In this document: piece after piece, positions 16,018-23,897 of the stretch
Position numbering within the stretch: the first letter of the stretch is position 1
Layout of the letters: the number at the start of each line of letters is the position of its first letter
From: JBBDMW01 sp040878005
GTDB taxonomy: Bacteria > Chloroflexota > Dehalococcoidia > Lucifugimonadales > Lucifugimonadaceae
NCBI GenBank assembly: GCA_040878005.1
Contig: JBBDMW010000069.1
Span: 1-49,475 of the forward strand
DNA length: 49,475 nt
Direction of reading: 5' to 3'
Notes under the pieces: generated by a model
Database searches by the model: none
Seen by the model: only the letters and a program-made list of their open reading frames with translations
What the model was told of the DNA's origin: nothing
Program-made: the position numbers and the translations under genes

Positions 16018-16545
16018 ATGAACCCGGAGCACGTTCAAGTTGTACGACGGGGGCACAGCGCGATCTGGTCATGGAAGACTGCCAACCCGCAAGACTGCCT
16101 GGACCTCAGCGACGCTGATCTGTCGTATATCGCTCTCTCGCGGGCCAACCTGCGCGGGGTGAACCTGCACGGCGCAACCCTGCGGAACGCAGACCTCAGC
16201 GGGGCGAGTCTCCAGGGCGCAGACCTGGGCGGTGCAGACCTTTTCGGCGCAGATTTGAGCGACGCAGATCTCACAGGGGCGGACCTGCATGACGCCGACC
16301 TGTCCGGTGCCAATCTCCGCGGCGCAAATCTTCATAACGCCAGTCTCTCCAATGCGATGCTCATTGGCGCAGACCTGGCGGAGGTAGACCTGCCTGACGC
16401 TGACTTGAAAAATGCCTACACAGGCAGGGCCACCGTGCCCAGCACCAGGAGAAACAGCGCTGTCCTGTTCGGATACGTTGACAGTGGCTTTCACCCGGCG
16501 CCACCGAAGGCCCTCCTCCACGCTAGCTCGGCGCCCATCATGTGA
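16018..16545 (+). CDS. Pentapeptide-repeat protein
   Basis: This 175-residue protein is dominated by roughly twenty tandem A(D/N)Lxx pentapeptides between about residues 28 and 135 (for example GADLGGADLFGADLSDADL). These fold into a right-handed square beta-helix. A short N-terminal cap precedes the repeats and a non-repetitive, probably flexible 40-residue tail follows. There is no signal peptide, so it is likely cytoplasmic. Some members (Qnr, MfpA) mimic DNA and protect gyrase, but most have no known role, and nothing here points to a specific one. GGAGG five bases before the ATG supports the start. Confidence 0.9.
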   Translation: MNPEHVQVVRRGHSAIWSWKTANPQDCLDLSDADLSYIALSRANLRGVNLHGATLRNADLSGASLQGADLGGADLFGADLSDADLTGADLHDADLSGANLRGANLHNASLSNAMLIGADLAEVDLPDADLKNAYTGRATVPSTRRNSAVLFGYVDSGFHPAPPKALLHASSAPIM

Positions 16546-16551
16546 AGCCCG

Positions 16552-16795
16552 CAACGATCCAGCACCGCTCCCATGGAGACGCGGTGCTCATGAGGAACCG
16601 GCCTGTCACGCACCACCAGGAACAGGGGCAGGGAGAATATGAGCATGAAGGCGAACGCCTGCCAGAACATAGCGCGTATGGCTTCAAGGCCTTCTCACCC
16701 AGGGGCGTTGAGGATGGGCGAGGCGATGAGAAGCGCAACGGTTGCTCCCGTGTAGCCGACGCCAATGCCGGCTCCAGAGACAATCCCGGGACAAT
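16552..16795 (-). pseudogene. Decayed fragment of an MFS (UMF1-like) transporter
   Basis: On the reverse strand one frame reads GIVSGAGIGVGYTGATVALL with a few more residues and stops near 16695. A second frame then reads AMFWQAFAFMLIFSLPLFLV followed by VRDRPVPHE. Together these look like adjacent helices of a UMF1-type major facilitator: a conserved Gly-rich helix, then an ALPLFLFVRERP-like cytoplasmic end. They lie in different frames, have no start codon, and lack the rest of the ~400-residue protein. It is therefore a frameshifted internal remnant. Confidence 0.5.
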
Positions 16796-16803
16796 CACCA
16801 CCA

Positions 16804-16920
16804 GGTTTCAAGTGTAGATAAGTGCAGCGCTGCGGGTGAGGCCCGTGCAGCACACGAGGGACCGTGCCGGCCGCGCGTCCTGAACGCGCGCAGCATGAGT
16901 GCTGGAGCGTGCATATCGGA
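16804..16920. repeat. Diverged ~120-bp repeat, copy 1
   Basis: This segment aligns over nearly its whole length with 18298-18419. Shared blocks include GGTTTCAAGTGTAGATA at one end, GGTGAGGC and GCAGCAC in the middle, and GAGTGCTGGAG at the other end. It contains a perfect stem CGCGCGT/ACGCGCG (about 16872-16890) whose counterpart in copy 2 has a different sequence but can still pair. In both copies the reverse strand follows an FLNR-coding end. It could encode a structured RNA or be an old duplication; I cannot name it. Confidence 0.5.
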
Positions 16921-17079
16921 CCTGACTAACGGTTGAGGAAATCAGGTGCCCAGATCATCTGGAGATGTCGACTGGCTTCGATCCGAAGACATTCGTGGAG
17001 GACTGAATCCCCTGCATTGGGCGTGGCGTCCGTCGTCCAATCTCGCCAACGGACCTTGGCATTGATAGGAAACCCGGAC

Positions 17080-17784
17080 CTATTCGTGGATGGTGAGCAG
17101 GGGAGAGATCGTCGGGTGCTGAGCCAGCATGTCCAAACCAAAGGCGGAGTGGTACAGGCGTGCAACAAGAACTGGTCCAGATGTGCCAGTTTCAATCCGG
17201 TCTATCGTATCGGCCCAGGGTTGCCCGTCTTCTTTCAGTCTCGCCTGAACCCGGCTCACGAGCCTCTCGACGTTGGTGACTGCGGTGGCTGCGTCATCAT
17301 GCAGCAGCACAATTGCGGTGAATCTCTCTCCGCCGGTCGCTCCAGACCCGGAGGCAACAGCGACGAACTGCTCAAGGAAATCTGGCTGGCTGGCGTTCTC
17401 GGTGGCCTGAGCCCGATCCGCTGCATCTCGATCAGCGTATGCATCGCCAATGGCTAAGCTGGAGAAACTGATCAAGCCTCCGCTGGCGCCCGCGGAGGCC
17501 AGACCGCGGATGAGCGTTGTCACCTGCTGATTGTCTGACAGAGAGGCAGCGTCGCCAGCCGTTGCCGCCAATGCCGCTTCAATGGACTCGCAGTTCCTCG
17601 AACGGTAAAACAGTATGGTCCAGAATTGCCACGCGCCGACCGAATATTGCCTGTCCGCCTCCGAAGAACGATGGCTGCTGCGACCCAGCCCCGGTTGCTT
17701 CCCACTTGAGAAAACGCTGCCCGGCCTTTGCTGCTGGATTTTGTCACCACAACAGCAAAGCGGATGGCCCCCATCACCTGTCAA
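17080..17784 (-). CDS. Hypothetical protein, C-terminal region of an exported-type Chloroflexi family
   Basis: The frame is 234 residues, but only residues from about 50 on look protein-like (WTILFYRSRNCESIEAAL onward). The segment ERFTAIVLLHDDAATAVTNV, then DGQPWADTIDRIET and LVARLYHSA, matches a pattern I associate with secreted or membrane-linked Chloroflexi proteins of unknown role. The first 50 residues (Cys/Lys/Ser-rich) look like read-through from another frame, so the gene may have lost its N-terminus by frameshift. No convincing ribosome-binding site precedes the stated start. It lies between the two ~120-bp repeats. Confidence 0.45.
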   Translation of the reverse strand: MTGDGGHPLCCCGDKIQQQRPGSVFSSGKQPGLGRSSHRSSEADRQYSVGAWQFWTILFYRSRNCESIEAALAATAGDAASLSDNQQVTTLIRGLASAGASGGLISFSSLAIGDAYADRDAADRAQATENASQPDFLEQFVAVASGSGATGGERFTAIVLLHDDAATAVTNVERLVSRVQARLKEDGQPWADTIDRIETGTSGPVLVARLYHSAFGLDMLAQHPTISPLLTIHE

Positions 17785-17805
17785 TAATCTCTCTGGAAAC
17801 TACGG

Positions 17806-18051
17806 CTACCTGGCCCTGGCAACCGCCACACCCAAAAAGATCCCGACAATGAAACCCACAGCACCAGAAACCACAGCCGCTGTCATACCAGCCATACTGG
17901 CTGCTTGCGTCGCTGCCTGGCCGGCCTGGGTGGCTGCTTGAGTTGCCTGTGCCCCTGCCTGTGTTGCCGTCTGCACAGCCAGGTCCCGCTTCACGGTCTC
18001 AACTTCCTGTCGCAGATCCGTCTCGTTAGCCACGGCAGTTTCTCCGTTCAC
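17806..18051 (-). CDS. Small coiled-coil/membrane-anchor protein with Gln-Ala-Thr repeats
   Basis: The 81-residue product starts at GTG 18051, with GAGGAG about eight bases upstream. Residues 8-25 are a charged helix (NETDLRQEVETVKRDLAVQ). Residues about 26-52 repeat TQAG/TQAA units, giving a low-complexity helix. The C-terminal 25 residues form one membrane helix (MTAAVVSGAVGFIVGIFLGV). The layout resembles small ElaB/YqjD- or DUF883-like anchored proteins, but I would not assign a family. It is encoded 21 bp upstream of the degenerate frame at 17080-17784. Confidence 0.65.
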   Translation of the reverse strand: MNGETAVANETDLRQEVETVKRDLAVQTATQAGAQATQAATQAGQAATQAASMAGMTAAVVSGAVGFIVGIFLGVAVARAR

Positions 18052-18153
18052 TGGTGTATCTCCTCAGTGCCCCTGCTGGTGCGATATAGCTAACGTACAT
18101 ATTTGAAGACACCGCGACATCCTCCCAGAAGACTCCGCGACATCCCCCAATTG

Positions 18154-18192
18154 AGTTAGCCGAGATTTCCGCTCGCCCACTCTCGGCTAACT
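18154..18192. other. 12-bp perfect inverted repeat (hairpin)
   Basis: AGTTAGCCGAGA at 18154-18165 is exactly inverted at 18181-18192 with a 15-base loop. It lies about 100 bp upstream of the gene starting at 18051, between two reverse-strand genes. No T-run follows, so it may be an operator or leader hairpin rather than a terminator. Next to it, a unit resembling GAAGAC-CCGCGACATCC occurs twice in tandem at about 18104-18146. Confidence 0.5.
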
Positions 18193-18297
18193 CCAACGAG
18201 ACGAGAGGAGGGTGAGGACACTCTGCTGCGGCCTGCGAGTTGTGGATCCGGCGCCACTGACTCATCACCCCGATGCAGCCAGGAGCAATGATCCCTG

Positions 18298-18419
18298 GGT
18301 TTCAAGTGTAGATACAAGCAGAGTTGCCGGTGAGGCTCATGCAGCACGCAGGAACCCTGCCAGCATGCGCCTTGGAAACGCACGTTTGCATCCTTGAGTG
18401 CTGGAGTGTCCGTGTCAGG
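18298..18419. repeat. Diverged ~120-bp repeat, copy 2
   Basis: Second copy of the segment at 16804-16920, in the same orientation and about 1.5 kb away, with roughly two-thirds of positions conserved by eye. The ends and the central GGTGAGGC and GCAGCAC blocks are best conserved. It lies just after the 3' end of the reverse-strand gene 18454-18900. Confidence 0.5.
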
Positions 18420-18453
18420 TTCGCCAATGGATGAAGGGGGCCAGCCCCCAGGG

Positions 18454-18900
18454 TCACCGGGAGATGCGGTTCAGGAATAGTTCCGTCGTGAACTCTGTGC
18501 AGGGGCGCCCCGTGGGACAGCCTACCCAGGCGTTTTCCGCCCGGTCGACTGCCCATGTCGAGCCATTTACGTTGGCGATGGCTTGCCTGAGTAGTGCCTC
18601 AGACTCGGTGGTCCCGGTGACGGCGTCCGGGAGCCAGCCCTGCTCATTGCCGGTGTGCAGGACCACTATTGCCTGGCTGTCATTGAACTCGCCATGCAGT
18701 TCGACCATGTCGCCGTACTCGCCTTCATGCACCGACCGGCTTTCCGTAGTGAATCCAGCCTCGGCCACATCGGCCTCTGCGTAGACCGGATCACCAGAGC
18801 CGGCCCGTGACAACGCGATGTAACCAACCACCAGGAAGCCAATGAGTACGACGATGACCCAGACAGCCGGTTTATTTTCGAAAATGCTTTTCGGAAACAT
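18454..18900 (-). CDS. Membrane-anchored hypothetical protein
   Basis: This 148-residue protein has a short cytoplasmic start (MFPKSIFENK), one membrane helix at about residues 12-31 (VWVIVVLIGFLVVGYIAL) and an extracytoplasmic domain of about 115 residues. Two cysteines (GCPTGRPC) near the end could form a disulfide. There is no lipobox. The external part has no motif I recognise. It is followed by repeat copy 2 on the same strand and transcribed toward the gene at 17806-18051. Confidence 0.6.
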   Translation of the reverse strand: MFPKSIFENKPAVWVIVVLIGFLVVGYIALSRAGSGDPVYAEADVAEAGFTTESRSVHEGEYGDMVELHGEFNDSQAIVVLHTGNEQGWLPDAVTGTTESEALLRQAIANVNGSTWAVDRAENAWVGCPTGRPCTEFTTELFLNRISR

Positions 18901-18988
18901 GACTCGGCGGTCATATTACGACACATGTGGTAGAAGATACGAGCCAATCGTGAAGCGGAGCCTGCTCCAGGCGCACCTACCCTCTGCC

Positions 18989-19483
18989 CTACAGGCCGAC
19001 ACTAATATCGCCGGGCACGTGGTCATCCATCTCCAGGCCCAGGTTTCTCGTGCTCGGGAATCCGGCGGCCAGATCATCCCAGAACCCGTCGAGCAGCGCC
19101 GCGGGATAAACCGTGATCTGCCCAAGCTGTGACCGCGGCACGTAACGCACATCCTGTATGAAGTGGCTATACGGTCCCTCATCGTCGTTTGAGCCGACAA
19201 TCAGTTTGCCCTGTACACGCTCAGCCGCGAGAAAAAGCTCAATGTGGTGCGTGTCTGTAGCCCGCTCTATGAACTCACGGATGTAGACAACCTGCCTTCG
19301 CAGCGTCACATCCAGCCCGGTTTCCTCAAGCGTCTCGCGGCGGGCGCACTCATAGATATCCTCATCGCCCTCGACACCCCCACCGGGGGGCACCCACCAC
19401 TCGCGCCCGTCCTGCACCTCCTTCACAAGAAGGATGCTATTTCCCTCTGTTATCAGCGCCGCCGCCCTGATACGGTGCCTCAC
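18989..19483 (-). CDS. NUDIX hydrolase
   Basis: The NUDIX box GGGVEGDEDIYECARRETLE continuing ETGLDV fits G-x5-E-x7-R-E-U-x-E-E-x-G-U, the Mg2+-binding catalytic motif that hydrolyses nucleoside diphosphates linked to another moiety. The fold begins RHRIRAAALITEGNSILLVK, so GTG at 19483 (164 residues) is the most natural start. A frame extending to 19570 adds an implausible Trp/Cys-rich segment. A purine-rich site lies close upstream of the GTG. The substrate could be oxidised nucleotides, ADP-ribose or similar and cannot be told from sequence. Confidence 0.85.
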   Translation of the reverse strand: MRHRIRAAALITEGNSILLVKEVQDGREWWVPPGGGVEGDEDIYECARRETLEETGLDVTLRRQVVYIREFIERATDTHHIELFLAAERVQGKLIVGSNDDEGPYSHFIQDVRYVPRSQLGQITVYPAALLDGFWDDLAAGFPSTRNLGLEMDDHVPGDISVGL

Positions 19484-19598
19484 GCACCTGCCGCCTGCGC
19501 ATGGTCCCACCCACCACCTGTCCTGGGGATGACAGAACCAGCGTGTAGCGCTCTCGACCCTTGCCATCAACGGAGCAAAGCCCCTTGTCGGACAGGTT

Positions 19599-19994
19599 CT
19601 AAGCGAGGGCTCTGAGCGCGATCACGCCACAAAGGATCGCGACGACGAGGGTGATCGAGCCCCCGACCCGGCGCTCGACGGGATGTGGGGCAGCCAAATT
19701 GCCGATGGTGTTGAGGATGAGGAAGCCTACGATACCCCACATTGCCCAGAAGACGACGCGGTCGTTCAAGGACCCGATGCCAATGACACCTGCCTGGGCG
19801 AGGACGATCCCGGCGGTCAAGATGAGGATGACGCCGTTGATTGCCGCGATCGCACGAAACCCGGGCGAGAGCACTCCGTCCTGAGTCGGGGTCCGCCCGC
19901 CGAATGTTGCTTCGCCAAGAGGGAGCCCCAGCGCCAGCGCAGCCTGGAACACGGCGATCCCGGCAATCAGGACGCCCGCTCCAACAGCAACCAC
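19599..19994 (-). CDS. Four-helix hypothetical membrane protein
   Basis: This 131-residue protein has four predicted membrane helices (about 3-24, 46-66, 78-98 and 110-130), with short loops and an external segment around GEATFGGRTPTQDGVL. It starts with GTG at 19994. Proteins of this size and layout are common in actinobacteria and Chloroflexi and usually annotated as hypothetical. It lies 56 bp downstream of the ABC permease on the same strand and may be its operon partner. No function is inferred. Confidence 0.65.
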   Translation of the reverse strand: MVAVGAGVLIAGIAVFQAALALGLPLGEATFGGRTPTQDGVLSPGFRAIAAINGVILILTAGIVLAQAGVIGIGSLNDRVVFWAMWGIVGFLILNTIGNLAAPHPVERRVGGSITLVVAILCGVIALRALA

Positions 19995-20050
19995 CTGAAG
20001 ATAGGTTGTTCTAGTTTGCTCCCATGACTACGGAACGAGGAAGAATATGC

Positions 20051-20794
20051 TCAGATCGCGTCGCGTCTCTGAACCACGATGATTGCGGCGGCCGCCGGGA
20101 CGAGGCCCCACGCGGCGAGGGCAGCGAAGGCGGCGAGCAAACCTGGTCCTTCGCTAACGCCGGATATGACGTTGACGATCGTGCTGGGGACCCAGTTCGC
20201 GTCATTGAGGAGCTGCACGACCAAAGGGGGAGTGACGATCAGCAAAAGCACGGCTCCGGTGACGGCACCAGCGCTGTTGCGCACCATGGCGCCGACTCCA
20301 GCGCCGAGCAGCGCTCCCGTGGCGCCGGCTAGTGCTGAGGCGCCAACTACCTGGGCCACGGCGCCAACCGACAGGAGCAGATCAAAGTCGACCAGCGGCA
20401 GTGTGATCATTCCTGCCACGATGGTCAGTCCGCCGCCTACAGCGCCTAGGACACCGCCGGTCAAGAAGACGGCGGCAAACTGCGCGAGCATCGCCTGGTG
20501 CCGTTGCGGCACCGTGAGGAACATGGGAACAATGGTGTGGTAATCGTATTCACGAGCTGCGACGATTGCCCCGAGCAATCCGGCGATCATCATCGCGTTT
20601 GCTCCGAATGCCAGTAGTGACCGCTGGTCTTCTGCCGTGGCGATGAAGCCTTTGGTGCCATCGGCGTCAGTGCCGACCAGGATGGCGGTAGCGGTGGCGC
20701 CACTGATCACGATAAGGATCGCAAGGAAGGCCCATGGCATTTTCGTCGTGCTGATCTTGCGTAGCTCGGCTCGCACAAGCCGTAACCACCTCAT
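20051..20794 (-). CDS. ABC-2-type transporter permease
   Basis: This 247-residue integral membrane protein has six predicted helices, beginning MRWLRLVRAELRKISTTKMP, the amphipathic start typical of ABC-2 permeases. Its ATG overlaps the TGA of the ATPase gene (ATGA), so the two are translationally coupled. With that ATPase it should form a simple exporter for a drug, peptide or lipid. Gly/Ala-rich helices such as GATGALLGAGVGAM lie in the second half. No substrate can be read from the sequence. Confidence 0.85.
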   Translation of the reverse strand: MRWLRLVRAELRKISTTKMPWAFLAILIVISGATATAILVGTDADGTKGFIATAEDQRSLLAFGANAMMIAGLLGAIVAAREYDYHTIVPMFLTVPQRHQAMLAQFAAVFLTGGVLGAVGGGLTIVAGMITLPLVDFDLLLSVGAVAQVVGASALAGATGALLGAGVGAMVRNSAGAVTGAVLLLIVTPPLVVQLLNDANWVPSTIVNVISGVSEGPGLLAAFAALAAWGLVPAAAAIIVVQRRDAI

Positions 20795-21714
20795 TGAGAC
20801 ACCGCCTCTTTGTCGTTACTGTAGAGTTCACCAGACGCGTTGTCGCCGGTCCAGCCAAGGAAGAGATCTTCCAGAGAGCCAGACTGCGTGGTCAACTCGT
20901 GCAGCGCGATTCCGGCGACGTGGGCCCGGTCCCCGATTTCCGCAGTCGGAAGACCACGGACGAGTAGTGCGCCATCGTCGCTTACTTGCACAGTACCGCC
21001 GATTGACTCCAGCAGTGCCCTCAACGGTTCAGGGGAAGGTGTCCGTACTACGGTGGCAGCCATCATGAGGTCGGAGACGGTGCCGCTGGTGACGAGTCGA
21101 CCCAGATGAATGACGACCAGATCGTCCGAGAGTTGCTCCATCTCGGCTAGCAGGTGGCTGGACACGAAGACCGTATTGCCCTCGGCAGCCCGCGACCGCA
21201 GCAGATCACGGAGCCACCGCACGCCGCCAGGATCAAGGCCGTTGCCGGGCTCGTCCAGCACCAGCACGGGCGGGTCACCGAGCAACGCTACCGCAAGTCC
21301 CAGACGCTGTCGCATGCCCAATGAGTAGCCGCCGACCTTACGATCAGCAGCGCCTGCAAGCTCGACCATCTGCAGCAAATCGTCGACACGTCCGGAAGGG
21401 ATGCCTGAGGCGTCGGCCAGGATACGAAGATGGTTGCGGCCACTGCGTCCGGGATGGAACGCGTTCGACTCAAGGACAACTCCCACCGTTCGCACGGGAT
21501 CGTGTAGGTCGCGGTAGCGCTTTCCGCCGATTGTGGCTTGGCCACTATCGGCCGACGCAAGATCCAGCAGGATCTTCATCGTGGTGGACTTGCCGGCACC
21601 GTTAGGGCCAAGGAAGCCGGTGACTCGTCCCGGTTGAACCGTCAACGACAGGTCCTTGACGACCACGGTTTTGCCGTAGTGCTTCGTAACGTTGTCTATT
21701 TCCAGCGCATGCAT
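20791..21714 (-). CDS. ABC transporter ATP-binding protein
   Basis: This 307-residue ATPase is of the CcmA/drug-export type. Walker A is GPNGAGKST (36-44), the signature is YSLGMRQRL and Walker B is VLVLDEPGNGLDPGG. The last ~90 residues form the usual C-terminal extension of ABC-2 exporters. The ATG at 21714 is chosen because GAGGAAGGG lies just upstream and the ABC fold starts at HALEIDNVTKHYG. The longer frame reaching 21873 adds unconvincing sequence. It is the first gene of the exporter pair. Confidence 0.9.
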   Translation of the reverse strand: MHALEIDNVTKHYGKTVVVKDLSLTVQPGRVTGFLGPNGAGKSTTMKILLDLASADSGQATIGGKRYRDLHDPVRTVGVVLESNAFHPGRSGRNHLRILADASGIPSGRVDDLLQMVELAGAADRKVGGYSLGMRQRLGLAVALLGDPPVLVLDEPGNGLDPGGVRWLRDLLRSRAAEGNTVFVSSHLLAEMEQLSDDLVVIHLGRLVTSGTVSDLMMAATVVRTPSPEPLRALLESIGGTVQVSDDGALLVRGLPTAEIGDRAHVAGIALHELTTQSGSLEDLFLGWTGDNASGELYSNDKEAVSQ

Positions 21715-22001
21715 GTGCCCTTCCTCTTCCATTGGCGGAACCTGGCACCTTCTCTGGCAGTGCGGAGCCGCAGCAACGCCGGACGCGCAGTCTAGCAGTT
21801 CTCGTCGGCGTTCCCCCCAAGCCAAGGGCCAAGGTGACGCCCTGCCAGGCAGCAGCGTAGGTAGGATTGGCATAATTCCTGGCTGTCGTGTGAGCGGACT
21901 GCGTGAGCACAGATGCGATTTTACTGATCCGAAATTCTGTACCTATGATCCGGTAATCCGGCCTCTAGAGTCATGTTTCAGCTTGATATTGCGCTGTCTA
22001 G

Positions 22002-22334
22002 CTAATCGGCGGCCGGGGATGCCCCGGTTGTCTTCCCGTTCCTAACATTGGCGATGATCTGCTCAAGCTCATCAATGACGCCGGCAAACGCACCCCTGCC
22101 CTGCGATGTGGCCCAGATCCATGTCCTTGGGCGTTTGCCATCATACCCCTTGTCCACCGACACGTAGCCGGCGCGTTCGAGCATGGACAGGTGGGAACTC
22201 ATGTTGCCGGCCGTTAGCGGCACAAGTTCCCTGAGGTCGCCGAAAGTCATTTGCTCACCTACGGGCAACGCCGCCAGGGCGGCCATGATGCGCAGCCGGG
22301 CCGGCTGCTGGATAAGCGACTCTGCGTCTTGCAC
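22002..22334 (-). CDS. Winged-helix transcriptional regulator (HTH_34/ArsR-like)
   Basis: This 110-residue regulator has a winged-helix fold: QPARLRIMAALAAL, MTFGDLRELVPLTAGNMSSH (recognition helix), LSMLERAGYVSVDKGYDGKR (wing). Short proteins of this class usually dimerise and repress the gene next to them. The start is GTG at 22334, with GGAG six bases upstream. It directly follows the membrane-protein gene 22362-22754 on the same strand, the common pairing of such regulators with multi-pass membrane proteins. The ligand is unknown. Confidence 0.85.
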   Translation of the reverse strand: MQDAESLIQQPARLRIMAALAALPVGEQMTFGDLRELVPLTAGNMSSHLSMLERAGYVSVDKGYDGKRPRTWIWATSQGRGAFAGVIDELEQIIANVRNGKTTGASPAAD

Positions 22335-22361
22335 GTGTTGCTCCGTCCCGAAGTGCAGCCA

Positions 22362-22754
22362 TTAATCCAGGGGGTGGATAGGCTCCGCAATCCAGGGGGT
22401 GGATAGGCTCCGCGGCATGGAGTTGGGGGAACTCTCAACAACACCGCCGTCGTAGGCCACCAGGCCCAGTAATGCCACTGCCACGGCCAACAATATGACG
22501 CCGCCTAATACCATTGCCGCAGCTGAAATGCCCTTGAGGACTGGGTCGGCGGCGCGGCGATAAGCCACTGCGCCGCCTACCAGCAATGCGACGGCGATCG
22601 CCGGGGCCGAGATGGGGATCAGGAATACCACGGCGATGGCGCCAATCAACAAGAAGGCGGCGCCCCACGGAGCGCTGACGCTTCGGCGTTTCCGCGTGTC
22701 CTGCATGATTCGTTTAATGTCCGCTACTTCACGGAATGCCCGGTTTTGTTCCAT
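22362..22754 (-). CDS. Four-helix membrane protein, paralogue of 22886-23239
   Basis: The 130-residue product begins MEQNRAFREVADIKRIMQDT, a charged amphipathic segment, followed by two pairs of membrane helices separated by YRRAADPVLKG. The same organisation and N-terminal motif occur in the gene at 22886-23239, so the two are paralogues. The C-terminal tail is altered by a 25-bp tandem duplication that shifts the frame and ends the protein at PIHPLD. Pairing with the downstream winged-helix gene suggests a regulator/membrane-protein module. The function is unknown. Confidence 0.7.
   Translation of the reverse strand: MEQNRAFREVADIKRIMQDTRKRRSVSAPWGAAFLLIGAIAVVFLIPISAPAIAVALLVGGAVAYRRAADPVLKGISAAAMVLGGVILLAVAVALLGLVAYDGGVVESSPNSMPRSLSTPWIAEPIHPLD
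22364..22413. repeat. Perfect 25-bp tandem duplication in a coding tail
   Basis: The 25 bases at 22364-22388 are repeated exactly at 22389-22413. Since 25 is not a multiple of three, gain or loss of one unit changes the reading frame of the last residues of the overlapping membrane-protein gene. It may be a phase-variable or recent slippage event. Confidence 0.9.
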
Positions 22755-22885
22755 GGCTGGCCCTAAATCTCCTTTGGTTTCTTCGCAACATCATTCGCCT
22801 GTTGAGAAATGCCTGTGACGGTGCATAGATAGATGAGCCTTTTTGAGCGCCTGCATCCAGCCCGCCTCGTTGCCAGGCATCAGGC

Positions 22886-23239
22886 TCAGTCGGCGCCCCT
22901 CAAAAACATCACTCCAGCAATAAGGAAGATGCCCACGAGGAAGAGCAGGACGCCCAGCGCTATGGCGACCAGCGCAATCCTTCGGGTGGCAGGAGCATCG
23001 GTGCGGCGATAAGCGACTATGCCGCTTGCGAGCAATGGGATTGCAAGCGCCGGCGCCAGGAACGTGATGAGGAATGGCGTCTTAATGGCAACTATCAGCA
23101 GAATGAAAAACACCGCAGCGATTGCAGTGATTAGCAAAATCGCGCCGGTTGAAAGACTCCTCGCAAGCCGTTGTCTACGGGAGCTTTCCATGATGCGCTT
23201 TATATCTGATACTTCACGAAACGCCTGATTCTGGCCCAT
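22886..23239 (-). CDS. Four-helix membrane protein, paralogue of 22362-22754
   Basis: The product has 117 residues from ATG 23239, preceded by AAAGGAG ten bases upstream. The N-terminal MGQNQAFREVSDIKRIMESS parallels the MEQN-AFREV-DIKRIM start of the neighbouring gene, and YRRTDAPATRRI sits between the two helix pairs. A longer open frame upstream to 23503 has no support. It lies about 130 bp upstream of its paralogue on the same strand. The shared cytoplasmic start may be a docking segment; the function is unknown. Confidence 0.7.
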   Translation of the reverse strand: MGQNQAFREVSDIKRIMESSRRQRLARSLSTGAILLITAIAAVFFILLIVAIKTPFLITFLAPALAIPLLASGIVAYRRTDAPATRRIALVAIALGVLLFLVGIFLIAGVMFLRGAD

Positions 23240-23394
23240 GGCTCGTTCAACTCCTTTCGTTTGCATTACAAAATACTTTGTGATTTGGTACATGTCAAGA
23301 GCGATGAGCACCCAGGCCGATCCTGGTGTCATGCCCTTCCAGTTCGCCCTGCATCGTTGAGCGCCTGCCCGCAAAGACTCCCTGCCACAACCTC

Positions 23395-23423
23395 TTGACA
23401 AACAGAACATACGTACGTATATT
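23395..23423 (+). promoter_or_regulatory. Strong sigma-70 promoter overlapped by a 12-bp palindrome
   Basis: TTGACA (23395-23400), a 17-base spacer and TATATT (23418-23423) form a near-consensus promoter. The perfect palindrome ATACGTACGTAT (23409-23420) fills the spacer and overlaps the -10 box, the usual position of a TetR-family operator. No regulator gene follows; downstream is repeat-rich non-coding sequence. Confidence 0.6.
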
Positions 23424-23897
23424 GAAATAGAGGGACAGAGAAAACAGGCAACGAGAAAGACAGTGGCGGGCAGTGCGGCCCCAGCGCCCATGGCCGGGCA
23501 CAAGGCCGCACCAAGCCTTAATCAGCCACCGACTCCCAAACCTGTAGTCTCAACTCCCTTACTCTCTACCGCCCATGCGTCTCGACCTATTTTTGTCTCG
23601 ACCGGCCCCCGAGCCGTTAGGCGAGCCTCGAAGAGTGTCCGACGCGAAGCAAGTACAAACCAGAGACCTGGGGAGGAGAGGTCTTGGCGATCCACTTCAT
23701 ACTCCCACGTCCCACCATCCACCATGTCGTCTCGACCGAAGCGGAGAGACCCGGTCGGGTGCGGGGACAATGGCCGCCAGCGGCGGCCACACCGCTTACC
23801 ACCAACACCCGAGCCGCCACATTGTCCGAAGCGAAGCAAGTAAAAATCGGAGCCTCGAAGAGTGTCCGATCTGCGGCCGAGACTAAAGGGCAACGTC
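23424..23897. repeat. Repeat-rich region without a supported gene
   Basis: A 19-bp unit, AGCCTCGAAGAGTGTCCGA, occurs at 23624-23642 and 23851-23869. GCGAAGCAAGTA also occurs twice, and variants of GTCTCGACC and GGAGAGACC are scattered as imperfect inverted repeats. Open frames exist on both strands but are of the low-complexity kind these repeats create. The pattern resembles the short dispersed intergenic repeats of Chloroflexi genomes. It may have replaced the gene once driven by the promoter at 23395. Confidence 0.5.

Noticed and set aside
16804..18419. The two ~120-bp repeats as attL/attR of an integrated element
   Set aside because: They are too diverged for recent integration, and no integrase or tRNA lies at either end.
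18302..18556. Reverse-strand 84-codon frame across repeat copy 2
   Set aside because: It overlaps the end of another gene, and the equivalent frame in repeat copy 1 is not preserved with the same residues.
23522..23893. Reverse-strand open frame in the repeat region (including DDMVDGGTWEYEV)
   Set aside because: Built from the short repeats, with no ribosome-binding site or conserved core.
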